Shown here: piece by piece, positions 19,892 to 31,778 of the stretch
Numbering within the stretch: position 1 is the stretch's first letter
Layout: each line of letters starts with the position of its first letter
Assembly: GCF_963678635.1 (NCBI RefSeq)
Contig: NC_087068.1
Coordinates: 12,406,027 to 12,470,026, forward strand
Direction: 5' to 3'
Source: Symsagittifera roscoffensis
Lineage: Eukaryota > Xenacoelomorpha > Acoela > Convolutidae
DNA length: 64,000 bases
Translations under genes and position numbers: made by a program
The notes under the pieces: model-generated
Told to the model about the DNA's origin: nothing
The model's input: the letters and a program-made list of their open reading frames with translations, nothing else
The model's database searches: none

Positions 19892-20555
19892 CTAGAGCTT
19901 CCTTCCGGCTTCTAGCTCCACGTTGTATGATCTGAGGATCGCTATCTTCCTCTGTGAAGCCTCGAGTTTTTGTTGCAACTTCAAGATTTTTTTCTTTTTG
20001 ATTTTGTTCTTGATTCGTAGTCTGCTCATTCCGTCCGTAAGTTCTTGATTGTCATCTTGTTCTTCCTGTTTGTTTTTTACATGGTTCGGAAAGGCAGTTA
20101 TTCCCTCAAACGGGATGGTGACTTGCGTGCCTCCTGCCTTGAGGATGTAGCCGTGTTCCTCCCTCTTCTTTAATTTCCAGAAGTTGGTTTCGTTCTTTAT
20201 AACCACTTCTTTCTGGGTTATGAAATCGATAGGCATTTTCGCCTTTTCCATTGTCGTTGAGTTTCCATCTGTTATAATTTTGCTTTATTGAGTACTTTAA
20301 ACTCGTTATATATTTTGGATTTTCCGTATCTAATTTGGCTTCTCTGCACTTCTGCAGTTCCAATCTTTGAGTCAAACTGGGAAAATTCCGAGGGTTCTTA
20401 TTTAACCCGTCGTCCATTGACAAAGATTGTACTGCTACAGGTTTTCGTTGTTTCTTCCTGAGAGGCAGCTTTCTTTTAAACTCCTCTGTTGCTGGGTCTG
20501 CATTTCTGCAGTTCCAGTTTAAAATTGGGTCATATTCCATTTTGCTAAACATCAA
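19892..20555 (-). CDS. Basic, coiled-coil ORF split over two frames
   Basis: The upstream frame (20555 down) starts near MEYDPILNWNCRNADP and has a basic patch (FKRKLPLRKKQRKP). Its protein-like character fades after about 20270. The second frame, open from about 20290, encodes MEKAKMPIDFITQKEVV, KAGGTQVTIPFEGITAFP and a Lys/Gln coiled coil (KILKLQQKLEASQRKIAIL), ending at TAG 19892. The likely reading is one gene broken by a frameshift or a very short intron around 20250-20290; AACAG/ATGG there could serve as acceptor. Two copies of a CTGCAGTTCCA motif (about 20350 and 20510) sit in different frames, which also suggests past indels. No family is recognised. Confidence 0.4.
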
Positions 20556-20649
20556 TATAAAATGACCAAATATTCAAAATCCCGAATTACATTCGGATAT
20601 TCAGGCTAATTATCAAATGTTTGAACAATGAAGGACAAAGTGTAAAATT

Positions 20650-20664
20650 TTATATATATAAAAG
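20650..20664 (-). promoter_or_regulatory. Candidate TATA box for the two-frame ORF
   Basis: TTTTATATATATA on the minus strand, about 100 nt before the first ATG of the ORF at 20555. TA-rich runs are common here, so confidence is low. Confidence 0.25.
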
Positions 20665-21109
20665 GTGGAAAATATAATCTTGTGGTTTCACACAAACCCA
20701 CCACGGAAAACAAATGAAGAAAAACGATCATGGTGTTTATTAACCACAGGAATAAAGCACTTTACAACACTGAGTTAAGCTCAGATATGAAATTTAAAGC
20801 AAAAATGCAAAAGTAGTTAAAGCAAAAAATGGAAATTTGGGCATTAATTAACCCTTAATCTTAAATGTATGTCCACCTGGGGTCATCCACAGGCTCACCA
20901 TGGGGTCCCCTTTTATAGGTAAAAGGGACTAGAAAAAACCGGGGGGGGGGGGGGTAAATAGTATATAATATAGCATGTTTAAAGGATATTTTGTGTTTAC
21001 TGTTGTTTATAAAGATATATAAATTGTGAGCGAATTACTGAAGGGTTGAGGCCTTACCAAATGTAGGAGTGTAGAGGAATTATATAAGGACATCATATAG
21101 TGTGGAGAA
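20665..21109. other. Non-coding spacer with a G14 tract
   Basis: No exon is supported. A 14-G run at 20941-20954 follows GGTCCCCTTTTATAGG. It may mark another remnant of the G-tract element family, but the other blocks are missing. Confidence 0.3.
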
Positions 21110-21605
21110 TTATTTCCAGGGGTCGGAAAAATCACAAGGGATGTGGCATAAGGGACAAAATTTTGCAGTATTAGGGAGGCATCTTGTACAAATAGTGATA
21201 CCTTGATGGCAAGCAGTAAGATGTTGATAGCTTGCCATACTTTGGGTCTGGGTACTTCCCCAATTTGCGCTTTTAACCATACTATCGCATGAACAACAAG
21301 GGGAATAATATGAAAGTGATTGGGTACATCTGTCCATACTTAGAAAAATGGGCTACAATTTGCTCATGACAGTCTATACAGATAAAGTGTGGTGGATGAT
21401 GTGGCTCGTTATTATGTTGTTTCTTGAATTTGGATTTTGGTAAGTAGCAAATGGGGCATTCAAGAGTGGGTTGTTCAATGGTTTTTCGAAAGTACTGTAA
21501 AATGGGTTGAGAATTATAAAGAAAACTTTGGAAATAAAAATAAGAAGCTTGAAAAATTTTGCATATAAAAGCTGGTAAAGTTATCTGAATCATTTTTAAA
21601 GAAGG
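21110..21605 (-). pseudogene. RING-like cysteine-rich ORF split over two frames
   Basis: The upstream frame (to 21282) contains LECPICYLPKSKF followed by HHPPHFICIDCHEQI, like the first metal ligands of a RING finger. The downstream frame (21337-21110) contains YQHLTACHQGITICTRC and then AKFCPLCHIPCDF, like a RING C-x-H...C-x2-C...C-P-x-C end. The frames overlap at 21282-21337, so either a frameshift or an unseen splice separates them. RING proteins are usually E3 ubiquitin ligases; here activity cannot be inferred. The first frame's apparent N-terminus (MPRISRAS) is translated tRNA repeat, so the true start is at or after Met near 21595. The origin (host gene or integrated element) is open. 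Confidence 0.4.
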
Positions 21606-22073
21606 AAAGATTAAAGAAAGAATAATCACGGAAGCTCTGGAGATGCGAGGCATTGATCCCCTTACCTATCGCATGCAATGCGAGCGCTCTACAATTTGAG
21701 CTACATCCCCGTTGTTGGTTACTATCTCGCAGGTCTTAAGTTCAGTTGGCAACTATGAGGTTTTTTTCTGAGAAGGTCTGCTTTTGGAATGAAGTTTCAA
21801 TATGCAATAGTTTTCCTTCAAAAAGCGAATAACAATTACGCAGGGTCTCAGGTTTTGGAGAAGCGGGGCATTTATATCCGTACCTGTCGCATGCAAAGCG
21901 AGCGCTCTACCATTCGGGCTACTTCCACGTTGTGTTAAAGTATCGCGTAGGTATTTTGTCCTTTCGGCAATTCTGAGTTTTTTCTTTGTAGGTCTGCTAT
22001 TGGAATGAAAAGTTTCAATGTGCAATAGGTTTTCTGCAGAAAGAGAAAAATAAATACGGAAGGTCTTAAGTTT

Positions 22074-22146
22074 TGGAGATGCGGGGCATTGATCCCCGTA
22101 CCTCTAGCATGGTAAGCGAGTGCTCTACAATTTGAGCTACATCCCC
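22074..22146 (-). tRNA. tRNA-Ala-like copy with anticodon ACC
   Basis: 73 nt with an Ala-type acceptor (GGGGATG with CATCTCC, keeping G3-U70), TAGCTCAAATTG A box and an intact T arm. The anticodon loop reads TTACCAT on a weakened stem (CTCGC with GCTAG). ACC would read a glycine codon, so this is probably a decayed copy. Confidence 0.45.
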
Positions 22147-22988
22147 GTTGTTGATAACTATCTCGCAGGTCTTAAGTTCAGTTGGCAACTATGAGGTTTT
22201 TTCTGAGAAGGTCTGCTTTTGGAATGAAGTTTCAATATGCAATAGTTTTCTTTCAGAAAGCGAATAAAAATTACACAGCACCTCAGGTTATGGAGATGCA
22301 GGACGATCATCTCCGTACCTCTCGCTTTCGAAACGAGTGCTCTACCATTTGCGTAGGTATTTGGCCAGTCGGCAATTATGAGTTTTTTATGCAACATGTC
22401 TGCTTTTGGCATGAAGTTTCAAATGCAATAGTTTTTCTTCGGAAAGCGAAAAATAATTACGGAAGCTCTGGAGATACGAGGCATTGATCCCCTTACCTAT
22501 CGCATGCGAAGCGAGCGCTCTACATTTTGAGCTACATCCCCGATGTTGTTAACTATCTCGCAGGTCTTAAGTTCAGTTGGCAACTATGAGGTTTTTTCTG
22601 AGAAGGTCTGCTTTTGGAATGAAGTTTCAATATGCGATAGTTTTCCTTCAAAAAGCGAATAACAATTACGCAGGGTCTCAGGTTTTGGAGAAGCGGGGCA
22701 TTTATATCCGTACCTGTCGCATGCAAAGCGAGCGCTCTACCATTCGGGATACTTCCACGTTGTGTTAAAGTATCGCGTAGGTATTTAGTCCTGTCGGCAA
22801 TTCTGAGTTTTTTTTAGTAGGTCTGCTATTGGAATGAATTTTCGATGTGCAATAGGTTTTCTGCAGAAAAAGAAAAATAAATACGGAAGTTCTTAAGTTT
22901 TGGAGATGCGGGGCATTGATCCCCGTACCTCTAGCATGCGAAGCGAGCGCTCTACAGTTTGATCTACATCCAAAATATTGATATCTAT

Positions 22989-23030
22989 CGCGTAGGTCTT
23001 TAGCTCAGTCGGCAACTATGAGGTTTTTTT
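22989..23030 (+). pseudogene. Representative plus-strand D-arm relic with T7 run
   Basis: Each spacer has, opposite in sense to the tRNA-Ala copy, a sequence like CGCGTAGGTCTTTAGCTCAG, then TCGGCAACTATGAGG and T6-T8. TTAGCTCAGTCGG is a strong A box and D arm of another tRNA type. The T run (23024-23030 here) would end a Pol III transcript about 40 nt in. No T arm follows at normal distance. The relic starts about 15-25 bp from the 5' end of the neighbouring tRNA-Ala copy, head to head with it. Confidence 0.5.
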
Positions 23031-23073
23031 CTCGGAAAGTCTGCTTTTGGCATGAAGTTTCAATATACAATAG

Positions 23074-23095
23074 TTTTTCTGCAGAAAGCGAAAAA
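23074..23095. other. Representative spacer hairpin
   Basis: TTTTTCTGCAGAAAGCGAAAAA folds as TTTTTC with GAAAAA, with a TTCTGCAGAA palindrome inside. It is present in most subtype A spacers. It places T5 runs on both strands, so it may act as a two-way Pol III stop. Confidence 0.45.
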
Positions 23096-23111
23096 CAATT
23101 ACGGAAGATAT

Positions 23112-26100
23112 GGAGATGCGGGGCAGTGATCCCTGTACCTCTCGCATGCGAAGCGAGCGCTCTAGCATTTGAGTTACATTCACCTTTTTAATAACTTTCG
23201 CGCAGGTCTCTAACTCAGTCGGCAACTATGTGGTTTTTTCTCGGAAAGTCTGCTTTTGGAAGGAAGTTTCAATATGCAATAGTTTTTCTTCAGAAAGCGA
23301 ATAAAATTACACAGGTTCTCAGGCTGTGGAGATGCGGGGCTTTTATCTCCTTACCTCTAGCATGCAAAGTGAGCGCTCTACCATTCGGGCTGCCTCCACG
23401 TTGTGTAAAACTATCGCGTAGGTATTTTGGCCAGTCGGCAATTATGAGTTTTTTTGCAATATGTCTGCTTTTGGCATGAAGTTTCAAATGCAATAGTTTT
23501 TCTACTCAAAGCGGAAAACAATTTCGGAAGCTCTGGAGATGCGGGGCATTGATCTCCACGCCTCTCACATGCGAAGCGAGCGCTCTACGATTTGAGTTAC
23601 ATCCACGTTGTTTAAACTATCGCGCAGGTCTCTAGCTGAGTCGGCACCTAAGAGGTTTTTTCTCGGAAAGTCTGCTTTTGGAAGTTTCAATATGCAATAG
23701 TTTTTCTGCAGAAAGCGAAAAACAATTACGGGAAGACTGAAGTTTTGGAGATGCGAGGCATTGATCCCCGTACCTATCGCATGCGAAACGATCGCTCTAC
23801 AATTTGATAACTATCTCGCAGGTCTTAAGCTCAGTCGGCAACTATGAGGTTTTTTCTGGGAAAGTCTGCTTTTGCAATGAAGTTTTAATATCCTAGTTTT
23901 TCTTCAAAAAGCGAATAACAATTACGCAGGGTCTCAGGTTTTGGAGAAGCGGGGCATTTATATCCGTACCTCTCGCATGCAAAGCGACCGCTCTACTAAT
24001 CGGGCTACTTCCACGTTGTGTTAAAGCATCGCGTAGGTATTTTGTGCTGTCGGCAATTCTGAGTTTTTTCTTAGTAAGTCTGCTATTGGAATGAAGTTTC
24101 AATATGCAATAGTTTTTCTGCAGAAAGAGAAAAACAAATACGGAAGGTCTTAAGTTTTGGAGATGCGGGGCGATGATTCCCGTACCTCTAGCATGCGCAG
24201 CGAGCGCTTTACAGTTTGATCTACATCCAACATATTGATATCTATCGCGTAGGTCTTTAGCTCATGAGGTTTTTTCTCGGAAAGTCTGCTGTTGGCATGA
24301 AGTTTCAATATGCAATAGTTTTTCTGCAGAAAGCGAAAAATCATTACGGAAGCTCTGGAGATGCGGGGCATTGATCCCCGTACCTCTCGCATACGAAGCG
24401 AGCTCTCTACCATTTGAGTTACATCCACGTTGATATGAACTTTCGCGCAGGTCTCTATCTCAATCGGCAACTATGAGGTTTTTTCTCGGAAAGTCTTAAT
24501 TTGGAAGGAAGTTTCAATATGCAATAGTTCTTCTTCAGAAAGCGAATAAAAATTACGCAGGTTCTCAGGTTGTGGAGATGTTGGGGCATTTATCTCCGTA
24601 CATCTAGCATGCAGAGCGAGCGCTCTACCATTCGGGCTGCCTACACGTTGTGTAAAACTATTGCGTAGGTATTTTGGCCAGTCGGCAATTAGGATTTTTT
24701 TTTGCAATAGGTCTGCTTTTGGCATGAAGTTTCAAATGCAATATTTTTTCTGCTGAAAGCGAGAAACGATTTCGGAAGATCAGGAGATGCGGGGCATGGA
24801 TCGCCGCACCTCTCGCATGCGAAGCGAGCGCTCTACTATTTGAGCTACATCACCAATATTGAAAATTATCGCGTAGAACTTTAGCTCAGTCGGCAGCTAT
24901 GAGGTTTTTTCTCGGAAGGTCTGCTACTGGAATGAAGTTTCAATATGCAATAAATTTTCTGCAGAAAGCGAAAAACAATTACGGGAAAACTGAAGTTTTG
25001 GAGATGCGGGGCATTGTTCCCCGTACCTCTTGCATGCGAAGCGGGCTCTCTACAATTTGAAGTATATCACATTCATTCATAATAATCGCGTAGTTTTTTA
25101 GCTCAGTCGACAAATTTGAGTTTTTTTCGCAGGTCTGCTTCTGGAATAAAGTTTTAATTTGAAATAGTTTTTCTACAGAAAGTGAATAAAAATCACGCAG
25201 CGTCTCAGGTTATGGAGATGCAGGGCAATCATCTCCGTACCTCTCGCTTTCGAAACGAGCGCTCTACCATTTGCGTAGGTATTTTGGCCAGTCGGCAATT
25301 ATGAGTTTTTTATGCAACATGTCTGCTTTTGGCATGAAGTTTCAAATGAAATAGTTTTTCCGCGGAAAGCGAAAAACAATTACGGAAGATATGGAGATGC
25401 GGGGCAGTGATCCCTGTACCTCTCGCATGCGAAGCGAGCGCTCTAGCATTTGAGTTACATTCACCTTTTTAATAACTATCGCGCAGGTCTCTAACTCAGT
25501 CGGCAACTATGTGGTTTTTTCTCGGAAAGTCTGCTTTTGGAAGGCAGTTTCAATATGCAATAGTTTTTCTTCAGAAAGCGAATAAAATTACACAGGTTCT
25601 CAGGCTGTGGAGATGCGGGGCTTTTATCTCCTTACCTATAGCGTGCAAAGTGAGCGCTCTACCATTCGGGCTGCCTCCAAGTTGTGTAAAACTATCGCGT
25701 AGGTATTTTGGCCAGTCGGCAATTATGAGTTTTTTTGCAATATGTCTGCTTTTGGCATGAAGTTTCAAATGCAATAGTTTTTCTACTCAAAGCGGAAAAC
25801 AATTTCGGAAGCTCTGGAGATGCGTGGCATTGATCTCCACACCTCTCGCATGCGAAGCGAGCGCTCTACGATTTGAGTTACATCCACGTTGTTTAAACTA
25901 TCGCGCAGGTCTCTAGCTGAGTCGGCAACTAAGAGGTTTTTTCTCGGAAAATCTGCTTTTGGAAGTTTCAATATGCAATAGTTTTTCTGCAGAAAGCGAA
26001 AAACAATTACGGGAAGACTGAAGTTTTGGAGATGCGGGGCATTGTTCCCCGTACCTCTTGCATGCGAAGCGAGCTCTCTACAATTTGAAGTATATCACAG

Positions 26101-29100
26101 TCATTCATAATTTTCGCGTAGGTTTTTAGCTCAGTCGACAAATTTGAGTTTTTTTCGCAGGTCTGCTTCTGGAATAAAGTTTTAATTTGAAATAGTTTTT
26201 CTACAGAAAGTGAATAAAAATTACGCAGCTTCTCAGGTTATGGAGATGCAGGGCAATCATCTCCGTACCTCTCGCGTCGAAACGAGCGCTGTACCGTTTG
26301 CGTAGGTATTTTGGCCAGTCGACAATTATGAGTTTTTTTTGCAACATGTCTGCTTTTGGCATGAAGTTTCAAATGCAATAGTTTTTCTGTGGAAAGCGAA
26401 AAACAATTACGGAAGCTCTTGAGATGCGAGGCATTGATCCCCGTACCTATCGCATGCGAAACGATCGCTCTACAATCTGATAACTATCTCGCAGGTCTTA
26501 AGCTCAGTCGGCAACTATGAGGTTTTTTCTGGGAAAGTCTGCTTTTGCAATGAAGTTTTAATATCCTAGTTTTTCTTTAAAAAGCGAATAACAATTACGC
26601 AGGGTCTCAGGTTTTGGAGAAGCGGGGCATTTATATCCGTACCTCTCTCATGCAAAGCGACCGCTCTACTAATCGGGCTACTTCCACGTTGTGTTAAAGC
26701 ATCGCGTAGGTATTTTGTGCTGTCGGCAATTCTGAGTTTTTTCTTAGTAAGTCTGCTATTGGAATGAAGTTTCAATATGCAATAGTTTTTCTGCAGAAAG
26801 CGAAAAATCATTACGGAAGCTCTGGAGATGCGGGGCATTGATCCCCGTACCTCTCGCATACGAAGCGAGCTCTCTACCATTTGAGTTACATCCACGTTGA
26901 TATTAACTTTCGCGCAGATCTCTATCTCAGTCGGCAACTATGAGGTTTTTTCTCGGAAAGTCTTAATTTGGAAGGAAGTTTCAATATGCAATAGTTTTTC
27001 TTCAGAAAGCGAATAAAAATTACGCAGGTTCTCAGGTTGTGGAGATGCGGGGCATTTATCTCCGTACATCTAGCATGCAGAGCGAGCGCTCTACCATTCG
27101 GGCTGCCTACACGTTGTGTAAAACTATTGCGTAGGTATTTTGGCCAGTCGGCAATTATGATTTTTTTTGCAATAGGTCTGCTTTTGGCATGAAGTTTCAA
27201 ATGCAATATTTTTTCTGCTGAAAGCGAGAAACAATTTCGGAAGATCAGGAGATGCGGGGCATTGATCGCCGCACCTCTCGCATGCGAAGCGAGCGCTCTA
27301 CTATTTGAGCTACATCACCAATATTGAAAATTATCGCGTAGAACTTTAGCTCAGTCGGCAGCTATGAGGTTTTTTCTCGGAAGGTCTGCTACTGGAATGA
27401 AGTTTCAATATGCAATAAATTTTCTGCAGAAAGCGAAAAACAATTACGGGAAAACTGAAGTTTTGGAGATGCGGGGCATTGTTCCCCGTACCTCTTGCAT
27501 GCGAAGCGGGCTCTCTAAAATTTGAAGTATATCACAGTCATTCATAATAATCGCGTAGTTTTTTAGCTCAGTCGACAAATTTGAGTTTTTTTCGCAGGTC
27601 TGCTTCTGGAATAAAGTTTTAATTTGAAATAGTTTTTCTACAGAAAGTGAATAAAAATTACGCTGCGTCTCAGGTTATGGAGATGCAGGGCAATCATCTC
27701 CGTACCTCTCGCTTTCGAAACGAGCGCTCTACCATTTGCGTAGGTATTTTGGCCAGTCGGCAATTATGAGTTTTTTATGCAACATGTCTGCTTTTGGCAT
27801 GAAGTTTCAAATGAAATAGTTTTTCCGCGGAAAGCGAAAAACAATTACGGAAGATATGGAGATGCGGGGCAGTGATCCCTGTACCTCTCGCATGCGAAGC
27901 GAGCGCTCTAGCATTTGAGTTACATTCACCTTTTTAATAACTATCGCGCAGGTCTCTAACTCAGTCGGCAACTATGTGGTTTTTTCTCGGAAAGTCTGCT
28001 TTTGGAAGGCAGTTTCAATATGCAATAGTTTTTCTTCAGAAAGCGAATAAAATTACACAGGTTCTCAGGCTGTGGAGATGCGGTGCTTTTATCTCCTTAC
28101 CTATAGCGTGCAAAGTGAGCGCTCTACCATTCGGGCTGCCTCCACGTTGTGTAAAACTATCGCGTAGGTATTTTGGCCAGTCGGCATTTATGAGTTTTTT
28201 TGCAATATGTCTGCTTTTGGCATGAAGTTTCAAATGCAATAGTTTTTCTACTCAAAGCGGAAAACAATTTCGGAAGCTCTGGAGATGCGTGGCATTGATC
28301 TCCACACCTCTCGCATGCGAAGCGAGCGCTCTACGATTTGAGTTACATCCACGTTGTTTAAACTATCGCGCAGGTCTCTAGCTGAGTCGGCAACTAAGAG
28401 GTTTTTTCTCGGAAAGTCTGCTTTTGGAAGTTTCAATATGCAATAGTTTTTCTGCAGAAAGCGAAAAACAATTACGGGAAGACTGAAGTTTTGGAGATGC
28501 GGGGCATTGTTCCCCGTACCTCTTGCATGCGAAGCGAGCTCTCTACAATTTGAAGTATATCACAGTCATTCATAATTATCGCGTAGGTTTTTAGCTCAGT
28601 CGACAAATTTGAGTTTTTTTCGCAGGTCTGCTTCTGGAATAAAGTTTTAATTTGAAATAGTTTTTCTACAGAAAGTGAATAAAAATTACGCAGCTTCTCA
28701 GGTTATGGAGATGCAGGGCAATCATCTCCGTACCTCTCGCGTCGAAACGAGCGCTGTACCGTTTGCGTAGGTATTTTGGCCAGTCGACAATTATGAGTTT
28801 TTTTTGCAACATGTCTGCTTTTGGCATGAAGTTTCAAATGCAATAGTTTTTCTGTGGAAAGCGAAAAACAATTACGGAAGCTCTTGAGATGCGAGGCATT
28901 GATCCCCGTACCTATCGCATGCGAAACGATCGCTCTACAATCTGATAACTATCTCGCAGGTCTTAAGCTCAGTCGGCAACTATGAGGTTTTTTCTGGGAA
29001 AGTCTGCTTTTGCAATGAAGTTTTAATATCCTAGTTTTTCTTTAAAAAGCGAATAACAATTACGCAGGGTCTCAGGTTTTGGAGAAGCGGGGCATTTATA

Positions 29101-30322
29101 TCCGTACCTCTCTCATGCAAAGCGACCGCTCTACTAATCGGGCTACTTCCACGTTGTGTTAAAGCATCGCGTAGGTATTTTGTGCTGTCGGCAATTCTGA
29201 GTTTTTTCTTAGTAAGTCTGCTATTGGAATGAAGTTTCAATATGCAATAGTTTTTCTGCAGAAAGCGAAAAATCATTACGGAAGCTCTGGAGATGCGGGG
29301 CATTGATCCCCGTACCTCTCGCATACGAAGCGAGCTCTCTACCATTTGAGTTACATCCACGTTGATATTAACTTTCGCGCAGATCTCTATCTCAGTCGGC
29401 AACTATGAGGTTTTTTCTCGGAAAGTCTTAATTTGGAAGGAAGTTTCAATATGCAATAGTTTTTCTTCAGAAAGCGAATAAAAATTACGCAGGTTCTCAG
29501 GTTGTGGAGATGCGGGGCATTTATCTCCGTACATCTAGCATGCAGAGCGAGCGCTCTACCATTCGGGCTGCCTACACGTTGTGTAAAACTATTGCGTAGG
29601 TATTTTGGCCAGTCGGCAATTATGATTTTTTTTGCAATAGGTCTGCTTTTGGCATGAAGTTTCAAATGCAATATTTTTTCTGCTGAAAGCGAGAAACAAT
29701 TTCGGAAGATCAGGAGATGCGGGGCATTGATCGCCGCACCTCTCGCATGCGAAGCGAGCGCTCTACTATTTGAGCTACATCACCAATATTGAAAATTATC
29801 GCGTAGAACTTTAGCTCAGTCGGCAGCTATGAGGTTTTTTCTCGGAAGGTCTGCTACTGGAATGAAGTTTCAATATGCAATAAATTTTCTGCAGAAAGCG
29901 AAAAACAATTACGGGAAAACTGAAGTTTTGGAGATGCGGGGCATTGTTCCCCGTACCTCTTGCATGCGAAGCGGGCTCTCTACAATTTGAAGTATATCAC
30001 AGTCATTCATAATAATCGCGTAGTTTTTTAGCTCAGTCGACAAATTTGAGTTTTTTTCGCAGGTCTGCTTCTGGAATAAAGTTTTAATTTGAAATAGTTT
30101 TTCTACAGAAAGTGAATAAAAATTACGCTGCGTCTCAGGTTATGGAGATGCAGGGCAATCATCTCCGTACCTCTCGCTTTCGAAACGAGCGCTCTGCCAT
30201 TTGCGTAGGTATTTTGGCCAGTCGGCAATTATGAGTTTTTTATGCAACATGTCTGCTTTTGGCATGAAGTTTCAAATGAAATAGTTTTTCTGCGGAAAGC
30301 GAAAAACAATTACGGAACCTCT
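23112..30322. repeat. Higher-order repeat block, period about 2.47 kb, three copies
   Basis: Copies start at the same rare variant (GGGGCAGTGATCCCTG) at 23112, 25393 and 27858. Copies 2 and 3 are 2465 bp apart and almost identical over the whole length. Copy 1 is about 2281 bp because it differs in the number and order of internal units. Confidence 0.8.
24356..24428 (-). tRNA. tRNA-Ala-like copy with anticodon CGT
   Basis: The anticodon arm is perfect (CTCGC, loop TTCGTAT, GCGAG), so the anticodon is CGT (threonine box) on an alanine-type body. The acceptor has one mismatch (GTGGATG) and the A box is TAACTCAAATGG. The same copy recurs in the next two higher-order repeats (about 26823 and 29288), so the change was amplified. 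Confidence 0.5.
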
Positions 30323-30529
30323 GGAGATGCGAGGCATTGATTCCCGTAACTATCGTATGCAAAGCGAGCGCTCTACCATTCGGGCTAATTCCACGATGTG
30401 TTAAAGCATCGCGTAGGTATTTTGTCCTGTCGGCAATTCTGAGTTTTTTCTTATTGGGTCTGCTATTGGAATGAAAAATGAATGTGCAATAGTTTTTCTG
30501 CGGAAAGCGAAAAACAATTACGGAAGCTC

Positions 30530-30602
30530 TGGAGATGCGAGGTATTGATTCCCGTACCTCTAGCATGACAAGCGAGCGCTCTACGGTTTGACCTACGTCC
30601 CC
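30530..30602 (-). tRNA. tRNA-Ala-like copy with anticodon GTC
   Basis: The anticodon loop is TTGTCAT on a stem with one mismatch (CTCGC with GCTAG). The acceptor is GGGGACG and the A box TAGGTCAAACCG. This is a decayed copy carrying an aspartate-type anticodon. Confidence 0.4.
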
Positions 30603-31778
30603 GTTGTTAACAGTTATCGCGTAGGTCTCTTGCTCAGTCGGCAACTATGAAGTTTTTTTCGCAGAAAGTCTGCTTCTGTTAAGAAGTTTCAATATGCAAT
30701 AGTTTTTCTTCAGAAAGCGAACAACAATTACGCAAGGTCTCAGGTCATGGAGATGCAGGGCATTTATCTCCTTACCTCTAGCATGCAAAGCGAGCGCTCT
30801 ACCATTCGGGCTGCCTCCTCGTTGTGTAAAACTATCGCGTAGGTATTTTGGCCAGTCGGCAATTATGAGTTTTTTTTGCAATAGGTCTGCTTTTGGCATG
30901 AAGTTTCAAATGCAATAGTTTTTTTACTGAAAGCGAAAAACAATTTCGGAAGCTCTGGAGATGCGGGGCATTGATCCTCGTATCTCTCGCATGCGAAGCG
31001 CGCGCTCTACCATTTGAGTTACATCCGCGTTGCTAATTACTATCGCGCAGGTCTCTATCTAGTCGGCAACTATGAGGTTTTTTCTCGGAAAGTCTTAATT
31101 TGGAAGGAAGTTTCAATATGCAATAGTTTTTCTTCAGAAAGCGAATAAAAATTACGAAGGTTCTCAGGTTGTGGAGATGCGGGGCATTTATCTCCGTACC
31201 TCTAGCATGCAGAGCGAGCGCTCTACCATTCGCGCAGGTCTCTAGCTCAGTCGGCAACTATGAGGTTTTTTCTCGGAAAGTCTTAATTTTTGAAGGAAGT
31301 TTCAATATGCAATAGTTTTTCTGCAGAAAGCGAAAAATAATTGCGGAAGCTCTGGAGATGCGGGGCATTGCTCCCCGTATCTCTCGCATGCAAAGCGAGC
31401 GCGCTACCATTTGAGTTACATCCACGTTCCTAATTACTATCGCGCAGGTCTCTAGCTCAGTCGGCAACTATGAGGTTTTTTCTCGGAAAGTCTTAATTTG
31501 GAAGGAAGTTTCAATATGCAATAGTTTTTCTTCAGAAAGCGAATAAAAATTACGAAGGTTCTCAGGTTGTGGAGATGCGGGGCATTTATCTCCGTACCTC
31601 TAGCATGCAGAGCGAGCGCTCTACCATTCGGGCTGCCTCCACGTTGTGTAAAACTATTGCGTAGATATTTTGGCCAGTCGGCAATTATGAGTTTTTTTTG
31701 CAATAGGTCTGCTTTCGGCATGAAGTTTCAAATGCAATATTTTTTCTGCTGAAAGCGAGAAACAATGTCGGAAGATCA

